Notes under the pieces: model-generated
Told to the model about the DNA's origin: nothing
What the model saw: only the letters and a program-made list of their open reading frames with translations
Database searches by the model: none
Position numbers and translations under genes: made by a program
Part shown: in pieces, positions 31,503 to 43,952 of the stretch
Layout of the letters: the number at the start of each line of letters is the position of its first letter
How positions within the stretch are numbered: the first letter of the stretch is position 1
Source: Pseudomonas paralactis
GTDB lineage: Bacteria; Pseudomonadota; Gammaproteobacteria; Pseudomonadales; Pseudomonadaceae
DNA length: 64,000 nt
Reading direction: 5' to 3'
NCBI RefSeq assembly: GCF_001439735.1
Contig: NZ_JYLN01000006.1
Coordinates: forward strand, 310,001-374,000

Positions 31503-31546
31503 CAACCTGCGATCGCCCTTTCAGGCTTTATTTACGGGAGGTCTTC

Positions 31547-32683
31547 TTGACTAAGCCAGCCATACTCGCCCTTGCTGATGGCAGCATTTTTCGCGGCGAA
31601 GCCATTGGAGCCGACGGTCAAACCGTTGGAGAGGTGGTGTTTAACACCGCCATGACCGGCTATCAGGAAATCCTTACCGATCCTTCCTACGCCCAACAGA
31701 TCGTTACCCTGACCTATCCGCACATCGGCAACACCGGCACTACGCCGGAAGACGTCGAGTCTGATCGTGTCTGGTCGGCGGGCCTGGTGATTCGTGACCT
31801 GCCCCTGGTTGCGAGCAACTGGCGTAACACGATGTCGCTGTCCGATTACCTGAAAGCCAACAATGTTGTGGCGATCGCCGGTATCGATACGCGCCGCCTC
31901 ACGCGCATCCTGCGTGAAAAGGGCTCGCAGAATGGCTGCATCATGGTCGGTGACAATATTTCCGACGAGGCGGCGATTGCCGCAGCACAAGGTTTCCCTG
32001 GCCTGAAAGGCATGGACCTGGCGAAAGTCGTCAGCGTCAAAGAAAAGTACGAGTGGCGCTCCACGGTCTGGGACTTGAAGACCGACAGCCACGCGACTAT
32101 CGAGGCTGCCGATCTGCCTTACCACGTGGTCGCCTACGACTACGGCGTCAAGTACAACATCCTGCGCATGTTGGTCGAGCGTGGCTGCCGCGTGACCGTG
32201 GTGCCGGCGCAAACGCCTGCCAGCGATGTGCTGGCGATGCAGCCGGACGGTGTGTTCCTGTCCAACGGCCCGGGTGATCCCGAGCCATGTGACTACGCTA
32301 TCCAGGCTATCAAGGACGTGCTGGAAACCGACATTCCGGTGTTCGGTATCTGCCTTGGCCACCAACTGCTGGCCCTGGCTTCCGGCGCCAAGACCCTGAA
32401 AATGGGCCACGGCCATCACGGTGCCAACCACCCGGTACAAGACCTGGACACCGGCGTTGTGATGATCACCAGCCAGAACCACGGTTTTGCGGTCGATGAA
32501 GCCAGCTTGCCGAGTAACGTGCGCGCCATTCACAAGTCGCTGTTCGACGGCTCCCTTCAGGGTATCGAGCGCACCGACAAGAGCGCGTTCAGCTTCCAGG
32601 GCCACCCTGAAGCCAGCCCGGGCCCGAACGACGTAGCGCCGCTGTTCGACCGTTTCATCAATGAGATGGCCAAGCGACGCTGA
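31547..32683 (+). CDS. carA: Carbamoyl-phosphate synthase small subunit
   Basis: A 378-residue glutamine amidotransferase subunit that supplies ammonia to CarB for carbamoyl phosphate, the precursor of arginine and pyrimidines. The N-terminal domain has VFNTAMTGYQEILTDPSYAQQ. The class I amidotransferase domain has the nucleophile in VFGICLGHQLL and the His-Glu pair in FQGHPEASPGPND. The start is TTG at 31547, with GGGAGG 5 nt upstream; no ATG is near. It lies behind an attenuator-like terminator. Confidence 0.95.
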   Translation: MTKPAILALADGSIFRGEAIGADGQTVGEVVFNTAMTGYQEILTDPSYAQQIVTLTYPHIGNTGTTPEDVESDRVWSAGLVIRDLPLVASNWRNTMSLSDYLKANNVVAIAGIDTRRLTRILREKGSQNGCIMVGDNISDEAAIAAAQGFPGLKGMDLAKVVSVKEKYEWRSTVWDLKTDSHATIEAADLPYHVVAYDYGVKYNILRMLVERGCRVTVVPAQTPASDVLAMQPDGVFLSNGPGDPEPCDYAIQAIKDVLETDIPVFGICLGHQLLALASGAKTLKMGHGHHGANHPVQDLDTGVVMITSQNHGFAVDEASLPSNVRAIHKSLFDGSLQGIERTDKSAFSFQGHPEASPGPNDVAPLFDRFINEMAKRR

Positions 32684-32787
32684 CTGAGTGGTCTGCGGGC
32701 GGCCCCGAACTCGGTGGCCCCCGCAGGCTCTTCAAGGATTGTTCAAGACGGCTTGCCGACTGACCTGCGGATTTGAGTGACAAACCC

Positions 32788-36005
<3,218 letters not shown>

Positions 36006-36009
<4 letters not shown>

Positions 36010-36488
36010 GCATAACCAAATACCCGATGACCGTTCAGGGCGCTCGCGCCCTGGAAGAGGAACACGCCCACCTGACCAAGGTCGTACGTCCGAAGCTGAG
36101 CCAGGACATCGGTACGGCTCGCGAGCTGGGTGACTTGAAGGAAAACGCCGAATACCACGCTGCTCGCGAGCAGCAGGGTATGGTCGAGGCGCGGATTCGT
36201 GACATCGAAGGCCGCATGCAGAATGCGGTGATCATTGATGTCACGACCATCCCGCATACCGGAAAGGTGATTTTCGGCACGACCGTGGAAATCGCCAACG
36301 TCGAGACTGACGAAAGCGTGACTTACCAGATCGTGGGTGAGGACGAGGCTGACTTCAAGCAAGGCAAGATCTCTGTCGGCTCGCCTATCGCTCGCGCCTT
36401 GATTGCCAAGGAAGAGGGCGACGTCGTTGCCGTGAAAACGCCGAGCGGCGTCATTGAGTACGAGATTGTCGAAGTTCGCCACATCTGA
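36006..36488 (+). CDS. greA: Transcription elongation factor GreA
   Basis: A 160-residue GreA. The N-terminal coiled coil has the acidic tip residues in ARELGDLKENAEYHAARE, which reach into the RNA polymerase channel to trigger cleavage of backtracked RNA. The C-terminal FKBP-like domain has VEIANVETDESVTYQIVGEDEAD and GSPIARALIAKEEGDVV. The ATG overlaps the carB stop (ATGA), so translation is coupled. Confidence 0.95.
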
Positions 36489-36493
36489 AAGAC

Positions 36494-36516
36494 GGCGCCC
36501 GCTACGCGCGGGCGCC
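36494..36516 (+). other. GC-only hairpin abutting the next start codon
   Basis: GGCGCCCGC (36494-36502) pairs with GCGGGCGCC (36508-36516), and the ATG of the DUF4149 gene follows immediately. No T tract follows, so it is not a typical terminator; it occupies the place where a ribosome binding site should be. Confidence 0.6.
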
Positions 36517-36921
36517 ATGCTCTGGCAGTTCTCTCAGATGCTTTGGGTGGGTGGCCTGTGGCTGTTGCATATGGGTGTGTTACCGGTGCTTGGCCTTATT
36601 GGTCTGGCACCGTTGCTGATCGATGAGATCGACAGATTGCTGAGCGCGTTGCTGGTGGGTTTTGCGGCGGCGTGTGTGTTGCTCCAGGCGTTAGTGCTGG
36701 TCAAGGCTGAGGGTTTGGAGAGTTTATGGCGGGACATTCGCGGGCAACTGCTGTTGATGTCGCTGTATGCGTGCGCGATGTTTTGCGTGGTGTATATTTG
36801 GCTACCGCAAGCGTTGCGCTGGCAGTTATTCAGCTATCTTGTGCTAGGGTTTTCCGGTTTGGTGCTGGTCATGCAGCCGGCGCCGGGGTGGAGTGGCAGG
36901 GCGCGCGAAGCACGCCCGTGA
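36517..36921 (+). CDS. DUF4149-like inner-membrane protein
   Basis: A 134-residue membrane protein with about four hydrophobic segments: FSQMLWVGGLWLLHMGVLPVL, LLSALLVGFAAACVLLQAL, QLLLMSLYACAMFCVVYIW and LFSYLVLGFSGLVLVM. In Pseudomonas a DUF4149 protein commonly sits between greA and yhbY; the function is unknown. The ATG at 36517 is the first in frame after greA and directly follows a strong hairpin without a visible Shine-Dalgarno. Expression may depend on coupling to greA. Confidence 0.7.
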   Translation: MLWQFSQMLWVGGLWLLHMGVLPVLGLIGLAPLLIDEIDRLLSALLVGFAAACVLLQALVLVKAEGLESLWRDIRGQLLLMSLYACAMFCVVYIWLPQALRWQLFSYLVLGFSGLVLVMQPAPGWSGRAREARP

Positions 36922-36930
36922 CCCTTTTCA

Positions 36931-37239
36931 TCATTTGAAGCGATGAACGTTCGACAGTTGCTTGTTGACGCTGAAGTTCTTGCGATACAGCAGCGCCATC
37001 TTGCCGATGACCTGAACCAGGTCCGCTTTGCCCACCTTGCACAGTTCTGCAATGGCGGCCAAACGCGCTTCGCGATCGAGGATATTGACCTTGATCTTGA
37101 TCAGTTCGTGATCGTTCAGTGCGCGTTCAAATTCGGCTAAAACACCTTCAGTCAACCCATTGTCTGCCACAATCAGAACTGGTTTCAGATGGTGGCCAAT
37201 GGATTTGTACTGTTTCTTCTGCTCTTGAGTGAGCGGCAT
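36931..37239 (-). CDS. yhbY: CRS1/YhbY-domain ribosome-associated RNA-binding protein
   Basis: A 102-residue CRM-domain protein: QKKQYKSIGHHLKPVLIVADNGLTEGVLAEFERALNDHELIKIKV and VQVIGKMALLYRKN, with the GxxG loop in VGKADLVQVIGK-type form. It associates with pre-50S subunits in E. coli. It is divergent from rlmE, a neighbour pair widely kept in gammaproteobacteria. Confidence 0.92.
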   Translation of the reverse strand: MPLTQEQKKQYKSIGHHLKPVLIVADNGLTEGVLAEFERALNDHELIKIKVNILDREARLAAIAELCKVGKADLVQVIGKMALLYRKNFSVNKQLSNVHRFK

Positions 37240-37345
37240 AATCTGACCCCTGCGTCTGATCTTGTAAAAAGCGGCGGCCAGTTTACCCGAGCGAGTCCGG
37301 GACCGCCCAGTTAATCACGACCCGTTTTATTTTTCGAGGTGGCCC

Positions 37346-37996
37346 GTGGCCCGTTCCAAAACCAGCCTTAAGTGGCTACAAGAACATTTCAACGATCCTT
37401 ACGTCAAAAAGGCGCAAAAGGACGGCTACCGTTCCCGGGCCAGCTACAAGCTGCTGGAGATCCAGGACAAGGACAAATTAATCCGTCCAGGCATGAGTGT
37501 TATCGATCTCGGCGCGGCCCCCGGTGGCTGGTCCCAGGTGACCAGTCGTCTGATTGGTGGGCAAGGCCGATTGATCGCTTCCGACATCCTCGAAATGGAC
37601 AGCATCCCGGACGTGACCTTTGTTCACGGCGATTTCACCGAGGACAAGGTATTGGCCGAGATCCTGGAGGCTGTGGGAAATTCACAGGTAGACCTTGTGA
37701 TTTCCGACATGGCCCCCAATATGAGTGGATTACCGGCTGTTGATATGCCGCGTGCCATGTTCCTGTGTGAACTGGCGCTGGATTTGGCGGGTCGGGTGTT
37801 GCGTCCGGGTGGCGATTTCCTGGTGAAGGTCTTCCAGGGTGAAGGTTTCGACGAGTACCACAAGAACATTCGCAAGTTGTTCGACAAGGTGCAGACCCGT
37901 AAACCGGACTCTTCCCGTGACAGGTCCAGGGAGCAGTATCTGCTGTGCCGTGGCTACCGCGGCGTCGAAGGCGCGGCGAGTGAAGAGCGCTTTTGA
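37346..37996 (+). CDS. rlmE: 23S rRNA 2'-O-ribose U2552 methyltransferase RlmE (FtsJ)
   Basis: A 216-residue methyltransferase. The SAM-binding motif is SVIDLGAAPGGWSQV, and the K-D-K-E catalytic set can be seen: K in SRASYKLLEI, D in DLVISDMAPNMSG, K in DFLVKVFQGEG and a later E. The start is GTG at 37346 with a GAGGTGG site upstream. It is heat-shock induced in E. coli together with ftsH, which follows here after 191 nt. Confidence 0.95.
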   Translation: MARSKTSLKWLQEHFNDPYVKKAQKDGYRSRASYKLLEIQDKDKLIRPGMSVIDLGAAPGGWSQVTSRLIGGQGRLIASDILEMDSIPDVTFVHGDFTEDKVLAEILEAVGNSQVDLVISDMAPNMSGLPAVDMPRAMFLCELALDLAGRVLRPGGDFLVKVFQGEGFDEYHKNIRKLFDKVQTRKPDSSRDRSREQYLLCRGYRGVEGAASEERF

Positions 37997-38187
37997 GAAA
38001 TTCGAGGAGGGCGATAGGTTTTTTTATATCGCTTTCGTCACGAAGCTTTACGAATATTGTGTAGTCAAAGTTTCACAAAGGGTTACAGACGGCGCCTGCC
38101 AGAGTTGTAGGTAATGTAGTAAGTTAGGCCGGTGAATATCATGCGAAGCGCGCGCCAGTAGCGGAGCTTGCTTCAGAGGGTAGTTAA

Positions 38188-40107
38188 TTGAACGATATGG
38201 CAAAGAATCTGATCCTGTGGTTGATCATCGCGGCTGTCCTGGTGACGGTGATGAACAACTTCTCCAGCCCTAACGAGCCGCAGACCCTCAACTATTCCGA
38301 CTTCATCCAGCAAGTTAAGGATGGCAAGGTCGAGCGCGTAGCGGTTGATGGCTACGTGATTACCGGTAAGCGCAACGACGGCGACAGCTTCAAGACCATT
38401 CGTCCGGCAATCCAGGACAACGGTCTGATCGGCGACCTGGTGGATAACCACGTGGTTGTCGAAGGCAAGCAGCCTGAACAGCAAAGCATCTGGACTCAGC
38501 TCCTGGTGGCAAGCTTCCCGATTCTGGTGATTATCGCCGTGTTCATGTTCTTCATGCGCCAGATGCAAGGTGGTGCGGGAGGCAAGGGCGGGCCGATGAG
38601 CTTCGGCAAGAGCAAGGCGCGCCTGCTCTCCGAGGATCAGGTGAAGACTACCCTGGCTGACGTTGCCGGTTGCGACGAAGCCAAGGAAGAAGTCGGTGAG
38701 CTGGTCGAGTTCCTGCGTGATCCGGGCAAGTTCCAGCGCCTGGGTGGCCGTATCCCTCGCGGTGTGCTGATGGTGGGCCCGCCGGGTACCGGTAAAACCT
38801 TGCTGGCCAAGGCGATTGCCGGCGAAGCCAAGGTGCCTTTCTTCACTATTTCCGGTTCTGACTTCGTCGAGATGTTCGTCGGTGTGGGTGCCAGCCGTGT
38901 TCGCGACATGTTCGAGCAGGCCAAGAAGCACGCACCGTGCATCATCTTCATCGACGAGATCGATGCCGTTGGTCGCCACCGTGGCGCTGGCATGGGCGGT
39001 GGTCATGATGAGCGTGAGCAGACCCTCAACCAGTTGCTGGTAGAGATGGATGGTTTCGAGATGAATGACGGCATTATCGTCATCGCCGCGACCAACCGTC
39101 CGGACGTGCTCGACCCAGCCTTGCTGCGTCCGGGCCGTTTCGACCGTCAGGTCGTGGTTGGTCTGCCGGATATCCGCGGTCGTGAACAGATCCTTAAAGT
39201 TCACATGCGTAAAGTGCCAATGGGTGACGACGTAGCTCCGGCCGTGATCGCTCGTGGTACGCCTGGCTTCTCCGGTGCCGACCTGGCCAACCTGGTCAAC
39301 GAGGCTTCGTTGTTTGCTGCCCGTACCGGCAAGCGCATCGTTGAAATGAAAGAGTTCGAATTGGCAAAAGACAAGATCATGATGGGCGCTGAGCGCAAAT
39401 CCATGGTCATGTCCGAGAAAGAGAAACAAAACACCGCTTATCACGAAGCCGGTCACGCCATTGTGGGTCGCGTTGTGCCTGAGCATGACCCGGTCTACAA
39501 GGTGTCGATCATTCCTCGTGGCCGGGCGCTGGGTGTGACCATGTTCCTGCCTGAAGAGGATCGCTACAGCCTTTCCAAGCGCGCACTGATCAGCCAGATC
39601 TGCTCGCTGTACGGTGGTCGAATTGCTGAAGAGATGACGTTGGGCTTCGACGGCGTTACCACAGGTGCTTCCAATGACATCATGCGTGCCAGCCAGATCG
39701 CACGAAATATGGTGACCAAGTGGGGTTTGTCGGAAAAACTCGGTCCTTTGATGTATGCAGAGGAAGAGGGTGAAGTGTTCCTGGGTCGCGGTGGTGGCGG
39801 GCAAAGTGCCAGCTTCTCCGGTGAAACAGCCAAGCTGATCGACTCTGAAGTTCGCAGCATCATTGATCAGTGCTACGGCACGGCCAAGCAGATCCTGACC
39901 GACAATCGTGACAAGCTGGATGCCATGGCTGATGCGTTGATGAAGTACGAGACGATCGATGCGGATCAGATCGACGACATCATGGCGGGCCGTGCGCCGC
40001 GTGAGCCTCGCGATTGGGAAGGTGGTTCAGGTACTTCGGGCACCCCGCCCGTCGTTCAGAATGAGCGTCCTGAGACCCCGATCGGTGGCCCGGCAGCTGA
40101 CCACTAA
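38188..40107 (+). CDS. ftsH: ATP-dependent zinc metalloprotease FtsH
   Basis: A 639-residue membrane-anchored AAA+ protease. Two transmembrane segments lie near 5-22 (LILWLIIAAVLVTVMNN) and 100-120. The AAA domain has Walker A GPPGTGKT and FIDEIDAVGRHRG, with the SRH in RPDVLDPALLRPGRFD. The zinc site is HEAGH in TAYHEAGHAIVG. It degrades LpxC, sigma-32 and misassembled membrane proteins. I chose the TTG at 38188 because AGAGGG lies 8 nt before it; the ATG at 38197 would be 17 nt away. Confidence 0.94.
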   Translation: MNDMAKNLILWLIIAAVLVTVMNNFSSPNEPQTLNYSDFIQQVKDGKVERVAVDGYVITGKRNDGDSFKTIRPAIQDNGLIGDLVDNHVVVEGKQPEQQSIWTQLLVASFPILVIIAVFMFFMRQMQGGAGGKGGPMSFGKSKARLLSEDQVKTTLADVAGCDEAKEEVGELVEFLRDPGKFQRLGGRIPRGVLMVGPPGTGKTLLAKAIAGEAKVPFFTISGSDFVEMFVGVGASRVRDMFEQAKKHAPCIIFIDEIDAVGRHRGAGMGGGHDEREQTLNQLLVEMDGFEMNDGIIVIAATNRPDVLDPALLRPGRFDRQVVVGLPDIRGREQILKVHMRKVPMGDDVAPAVIARGTPGFSGADLANLVNEASLFAARTGKRIVEMKEFELAKDKIMMGAERKSMVMSEKEKQNTAYHEAGHAIVGRVVPEHDPVYKVSIIPRGRALGVTMFLPEEDRYSLSKRALISQICSLYGGRIAEEMTLGFDGVTTGASNDIMRASQIARNMVTKWGLSEKLGPLMYAEEEGEVFLGRGGGGQSASFSGETAKLIDSEVRSIIDQCYGTAKQILTDNRDKLDAMADALMKYETIDADQIDDIMAGRAPREPRDWEGGSGTSGTPPVVQNERPETPIGGPAADH

Positions 40108-40115
40108 GGTTTGAA

Positions 40116-40967
40116 ATGACTTCTGCTTTGTCCTCTACCCGGTTGCCTTGCGGCAATCGGGTTCTTGATTTGGCCCATACGCACGTCATGGGCATTCTCA
40201 ATGTAACCCCTGATTCCTTTTCCGATGGTGGCCGTTTCAGCCAGCTGGATGCCGCGTTGCGTCATGCCGAGGCGATGGTGGCTGCCGGCGCGACCTTGAT
40301 CGACGTGGGTGGCGAGTCCACTCGGCCCGGGGCTCGTGTGGTTTCCCCGTTGGAAGAGCTTGAGCGGGTAGCGCCTATCGTCGAGCGTATCGCCCGTGAG
40401 CTGGATGTGATCATTTCGGTGGACACTTCAACTCCCGCGGTAATGCGTGAAACAGCGCGCTTGGGCGCGGGGCTCATCAATGATGTGCGCTCGTTGCGGC
40501 GTGATGGCGCTCTCGATGCAGCGGCAGCGACCGGCCTGCCGGTGTGCCTGATGCATATGCTGGGGGAGCCCGGCAACATGCAGGACAGTCCTCACTACGA
40601 CAATCTGATCGGTGAGGTCACGGGGTTCCTGGCAGACAGGATCGCTCAGTGTGTCGGGGTGGGCATCGCGAGCGAAAAGATCATCCTTGACCCGGGGTTT
40701 GGCTTTGCCAAGACCCTGCAACATAATTTAAGCCTGTTCAAGCATATGGAGGCGCTGCACGCCCTTGGTCGACCGCTGTTGGTCGGTGTGTCGCGCAAGA
40801 GCATGATAGGTCTGGCCTTGAATCGTCCGGTGGGCGAGCGCTTGTACGGCGGCCTTGCGCTTGCAGCGCTTGCCGTGACCAAGGGCGCGCGTATTTTGCG
40901 TGTGCATGACGTTGCCGAGACGGTGGACGTGGTGCGCATGGTTGCTGCTGTAGAATCAGCCGAATAA
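40116..40967 (+). CDS. folP: Dihydropteroate synthase FolP
   Basis: A 283-residue TIM-barrel enzyme joining p-aminobenzoate to the pterin pyrophosphate in folate synthesis, the sulfonamide target. Motifs are VMGILNVTPDSFSDGG, IDVGGESTRPGA, VCLMHMLGEPGNMQ, ILDPGFGFAKT and LVGVSRKSMIG. It lies 8 nt after ftsH and 16 nt before glmM; the ftsH-folP-glmM order is conserved in gammaproteobacteria. Confidence 0.95.
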   Translation: MTSALSSTRLPCGNRVLDLAHTHVMGILNVTPDSFSDGGRFSQLDAALRHAEAMVAAGATLIDVGGESTRPGARVVSPLEELERVAPIVERIARELDVIISVDTSTPAVMRETARLGAGLINDVRSLRRDGALDAAAATGLPVCLMHMLGEPGNMQDSPHYDNLIGEVTGFLADRIAQCVGVGIASEKIILDPGFGFAKTLQHNLSLFKHMEALHALGRPLLVGVSRKSMIGLALNRPVGERLYGGLALAALAVTKGARILRVHDVAETVDVVRMVAAVESAE

Positions 40968-40983
40968 GAATGATGGAGTACTT

Positions 40984-42321
40984 ATGACTAAAAAATATTT
41001 TGGTACCGACGGCATTCGTGGTCGGGTCGGCGAATTTCCGATTACCCCTGATTTCATGCTCAAGCTGGGTTGGGCGGCAGGCATGGCGTTCCGTAGCATG
41101 GGCGCGTGTCGCATCCTGGTGGGCAAGGACACCCGTATTTCGGGCTACATGTTTGAGTCCGCGCTGGAGGCCGGCTTGTCAGCCGCCGGAGCTGATGTGA
41201 TGCTGCTGGGGCCTATGCCCACGCCGGCGATCGCTTACCTGACGCGTACCTTCCACGCTGAAGCCGGTATTGTGATCAGCGCGTCGCACAATCCCCATGA
41301 CGACAACGGCATCAAGTTTTTCTCGGGGCAGGGCACCAAGCTGCCGGATGAGATCGAGTTGATGATCGAAGAGCTGCTGGATGCGCCGATGACGGTGGTT
41401 GAGTCCAGCAAGCTGGGCAAGGTCTCGCGTATTAACGACGCGTCAGGTCGCTATATCGAATTCTGCAAAAGCAGCGTGCCGAGCAGCACCAATTTTGCCG
41501 GGCTGAAGATCGTTGTCGATTGTGCCCACGGTGCGACCTACAAGGTGGCGCCAAGTGTATTCAAGGAGTTGGGTGCCCAGGTTACCGTGCTGTCGGCTCA
41601 GCCTAACGGTTTGAACATCAACGACAACTGCGGTTCCACGCACATGGAGCAACTGCAGGCGGCGGTTCTGGCCGAACACGCGGATCTGGGTATTGCGTTC
41701 GATGGCGACGGCGATCGTGTGCTGATGGTGGATCACACCGGCATGATTGTGGATGGTGATGATTTGCTGTTCATCATTGCCCGTGATCTGCATGAGCGTA
41801 ACAAGCTGCAAGGCGGCGTCGTGGGTACCCTGATGAGCAATCTGGGGCTTGAATTGGCGTTGGCTGAGTTGGGTATTCCGTTTATCCGCGCCAATGTCGG
41901 CGACCGTTATGTGATCGCTGAGCTTCTGGAGCGTAACTGGCTGGTAGGCGGCGAGAACTCGGGGCACGTTGTCTGCTTCCAGCACACCACCACGGGGGAT
42001 GCCATCATCGCTGCGCTGCAGGTGCTTCTGGCTCTGCGTCGCCGTGAAGAAAGCCTGGCGCAGGCGCGTCAGGCTCTGCGCAAGTGCCCGCAAGTGCTGC
42101 TCAATGTACGTTTTGCCGGTGGCGAAAATCCGATTGAGCACCCAGCCGTCAAAGAGGCTTGTGAGCGTGTCACCCAGGCAATGGCCGGGCGTGGGCGCGT
42201 GTTGTTGCGCAAGTCGGGCACCGAGCCTCTGGTGCGTGTCATGGTCGAAGGCGAGGACGAAACCCAGGTTCGCGGCCATGCCGAAGACCTGGCAAAACTG
42301 GTAACTGAAGTTTGCGCCTGA
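40984..42321 (+). CDS. glmM: Phosphoglucosamine mutase GlmM
   Basis: A 445-residue enzyme converting glucosamine-6-P to glucosamine-1-P for peptidoglycan and LPS precursors. The phosphoserine loop GIVISASHNPHDDNG places S101 as the active serine, the metal loop is AFDGDGDRVLMVD, the substrate loop is VGGENSGH and the phosphate-binding site LLRKSGTEPLVRVMVEG is at the C-terminus. It is immediately downstream of folP. Confidence 0.96.
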   Translation: MTKKYFGTDGIRGRVGEFPITPDFMLKLGWAAGMAFRSMGACRILVGKDTRISGYMFESALEAGLSAAGADVMLLGPMPTPAIAYLTRTFHAEAGIVISASHNPHDDNGIKFFSGQGTKLPDEIELMIEELLDAPMTVVESSKLGKVSRINDASGRYIEFCKSSVPSSTNFAGLKIVVDCAHGATYKVAPSVFKELGAQVTVLSAQPNGLNINDNCGSTHMEQLQAAVLAEHADLGIAFDGDGDRVLMVDHTGMIVDGDDLLFIIARDLHERNKLQGGVVGTLMSNLGLELALAELGIPFIRANVGDRYVIAELLERNWLVGGENSGHVVCFQHTTTGDAIIAALQVLLALRRREESLAQARQALRKCPQVLLNVRFAGGENPIEHPAVKEACERVTQAMAGRGRVLLRKSGTEPLVRVMVEGEDETQVRGHAEDLAKLVTEVCA

Positions 42322-42387
42322 ATTCGGCTTGCCAGTGATGGTGTGGTTGGGTAACATCTGCGCCCACTTTGACCGACGGGGTACAGC

Positions 42388-43143
42388 ATGCGTCGCACTA
42401 TGGTAGCTGGTAACTGGAAGATGCACGGTACCCGCGCCAGTGTCGCTGAGCTGATCAATGGCCTTCGTCACTTGGCCTTGCCTAGCGGTGTTGATGTCGC
42501 GGTTTTCCCGCCTTGCTTGCATATCAACCAAGTGGTTGATGGCTTGAAGGGTAAGTCGATCCAGGTCGGCGCGCAGAATTCTGCGGTGGAGCCGATGCAA
42601 GGTGCGTTGACCGGTGAGATTTCGCCGAGTCAGCTGGTTGATGCGGGTTGTGCCTATGTACTTGTCGGGCACTCCGAGCGCCGTCAGATGATGGGCGAGC
42701 GGGATGCAACGCTCAACCGCAAATTCGCCGCAGCACAGGCTTGTGGTCTGGTTCCAGTGTTGTGCATAGGGGAAACCCTTGAGCAGCGTGAATCGGGCAA
42801 GACTCTTGAGGTTGTCTCGCGTCAGCTGGGCAGCATCATCGAGGAGCTGGGTGTTGGTGCGTTTGCAAAGGCGGTTATTGCTTACGAGCCGGTCTGGGCC
42901 ATTGGCACCGGGCTGACTGCTACACCGCAACAGGCGCAGGATGTGCACGCAGCCATCCGCGCGCAGTTGGCGGCAGAGAATTCTGAAGTCGCGCAAGGTG
43001 TGCGGCTTCTATACGGCGGCAGCGTGAAGGCGGCCAATGCGGTCGAACTGTTCGGCATGCCGGATATCGATGGGGGGCTCATTGGTGGAGCTTCCCTGAA
43101 TGCAGATGAGTTCGGTGCGATCTGTCGCGCCGCGGGAAACTGA
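42388..43143 (+). CDS. tpiA: Triosephosphate isomerase TpiA
   Basis: A 251-residue TIM barrel interconverting DHAP and glyceraldehyde-3-P. Catalytic residues are visible: Asn and Lys in VAGNWKMHG, His in YVLVGHSERRQ and Glu in AYEPVWAIGTG, and the phosphate loop YGGSVKAANAVELF follows. secG begins 4 nt after the stop, an arrangement conserved in the group. Confidence 0.96.
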   Translation: MRRTMVAGNWKMHGTRASVAELINGLRHLALPSGVDVAVFPPCLHINQVVDGLKGKSIQVGAQNSAVEPMQGALTGEISPSQLVDAGCAYVLVGHSERRQMMGERDATLNRKFAAAQACGLVPVLCIGETLEQRESGKTLEVVSRQLGSIIEELGVGAFAKAVIAYEPVWAIGTGLTATPQQAQDVHAAIRAQLAAENSEVAQGVRLLYGGSVKAANAVELFGMPDIDGGLIGGASLNADEFGAICRAAGN

Positions 43144-43147
43144 AAAA

Positions 43148-43531
43148 ATGCTGGAAACAGTCGTAGTCGTTTTTCATCTGTTGGCTGCCCTGAGCGTAGT
43201 TGCTCTGGTTTTGTTGCAACAGGGTAAAGGTGCGGATGCTGGTGCGTCTTTCGGTGCAGGTGCTTCAAATACTGTGTTCGGAAGCCAAGGTTCCTCTACC
43301 TTTCTTAGTAAGTTTACTGCTATACTTGCCGCAGGTTTCTTCATAACCAGCTTAGGGTTAGGTTACTTTGCTAAAGAGAAAGCTCATGTGCTGACTCAAG
43401 TAGGTTTGCCAAACCCAGCGGTGTTGGAAGTTCCAAAAGCAAAACCGGCTTCTGATGATGTCCCGGTGCTTCAAGAGCAAAAGTCGGCTACTCCAGCGAC
43501 TGACGTACCTCCAGCTCAAGAGCAAAAGTAA
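43148..43531 (+). CDS. secG: Protein-export membrane subunit SecG
   Basis: A 127-residue component of the SecYEG translocon. Two transmembrane segments, VVVFHLLAALSVVALVLL and FTAILAAGFFITSLGLGYF, flank the conserved QQGKGADAGASFGAGASNTVFG loop. A Pro/Gln/Lys-rich tail of about 45 residues follows, repeating VPxxQEQK-like units (VPVLQEQKSATPATDVPPAQEQK). The ATG at 43148 is 4 nt after tpiA; tRNA-Leu starts 22 nt after secG, so the tRNA may be cut from the same transcript. Confidence 0.93.
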   Translation: MLETVVVVFHLLAALSVVALVLLQQGKGADAGASFGAGASNTVFGSQGSSTFLSKFTAILAAGFFITSLGLGYFAKEKAHVLTQVGLPNPAVLEVPKAKPASDDVPVLQEQKSATPATDVPPAQEQK

Positions 43532-43553
43532 GAAGGGTTGTAAGCGCTGTATT

Positions 43554-43639
43554 GCCGAGGTGGTGGAATTGGTAGACACGCAACCTTGAGGTGGTTGTGC
43601 CCATAGGGTGTAGGGGTTCGAGTCCCCTTCTCGGTACCA
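43554..43639 (+). tRNA. tRNA-Leu(GAG)
   Basis: 86 nt from GCCGAGG to CCA at 43639, with the long variable arm of class II tRNAs. The anticodon loop TTGAGGT gives anticodon GAG, the D-loop has GGTAGAC and the T loop is TTCGAGT. The acceptor ends pair with two G-T wobbles. Confidence 0.95.
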
Positions 43640-43735
43640 ATTATCAGGAGAGCCCGCTGTTGCGGGCTTTCTTGTAGGTGGAAGGTTACATTGACCCTGT
43701 AAGGGATCGGTCGTATACTTCCGCCCCAGCTTTGT

Positions 43736-43812
<77 letters not shown>

Positions 43813-43822
43813 GTTTTAGCGG

Positions 43823-43845
43823 AGCCCCTTTTAAGGGGCTTTTTG
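43823..43845 (+). terminator. Terminator after the initiator tRNA
   Basis: AGCCCCTT, loop, AAGGGGCT and a T run. Confidence 0.88.
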
Positions 43846-43889
43846 TTAGCTGGACACTTTCAACGCCGCTGTTCGACGGCGTTTCAAGG

Positions 43890-43912
43890 ATGGGCGTTTC
43901 GCCCATTTTTTT
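43890..43912 (+). terminator. Second terminator/attenuator in front of rimP
   Basis: ATGGGCG, TTT loop, CGCCCAT and seven Ts. A further hairpin (AACGCCG/CGGCGTT) precedes it at about 43862-43884. It lies 40 nt before the rimP start and so can control entry into the rimP-nusA-infB operon. Confidence 0.8.
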
Positions 43913-43952
43913 ATTTTGCACAGCATGCACATACATGCACGAGGGGGTTCAG

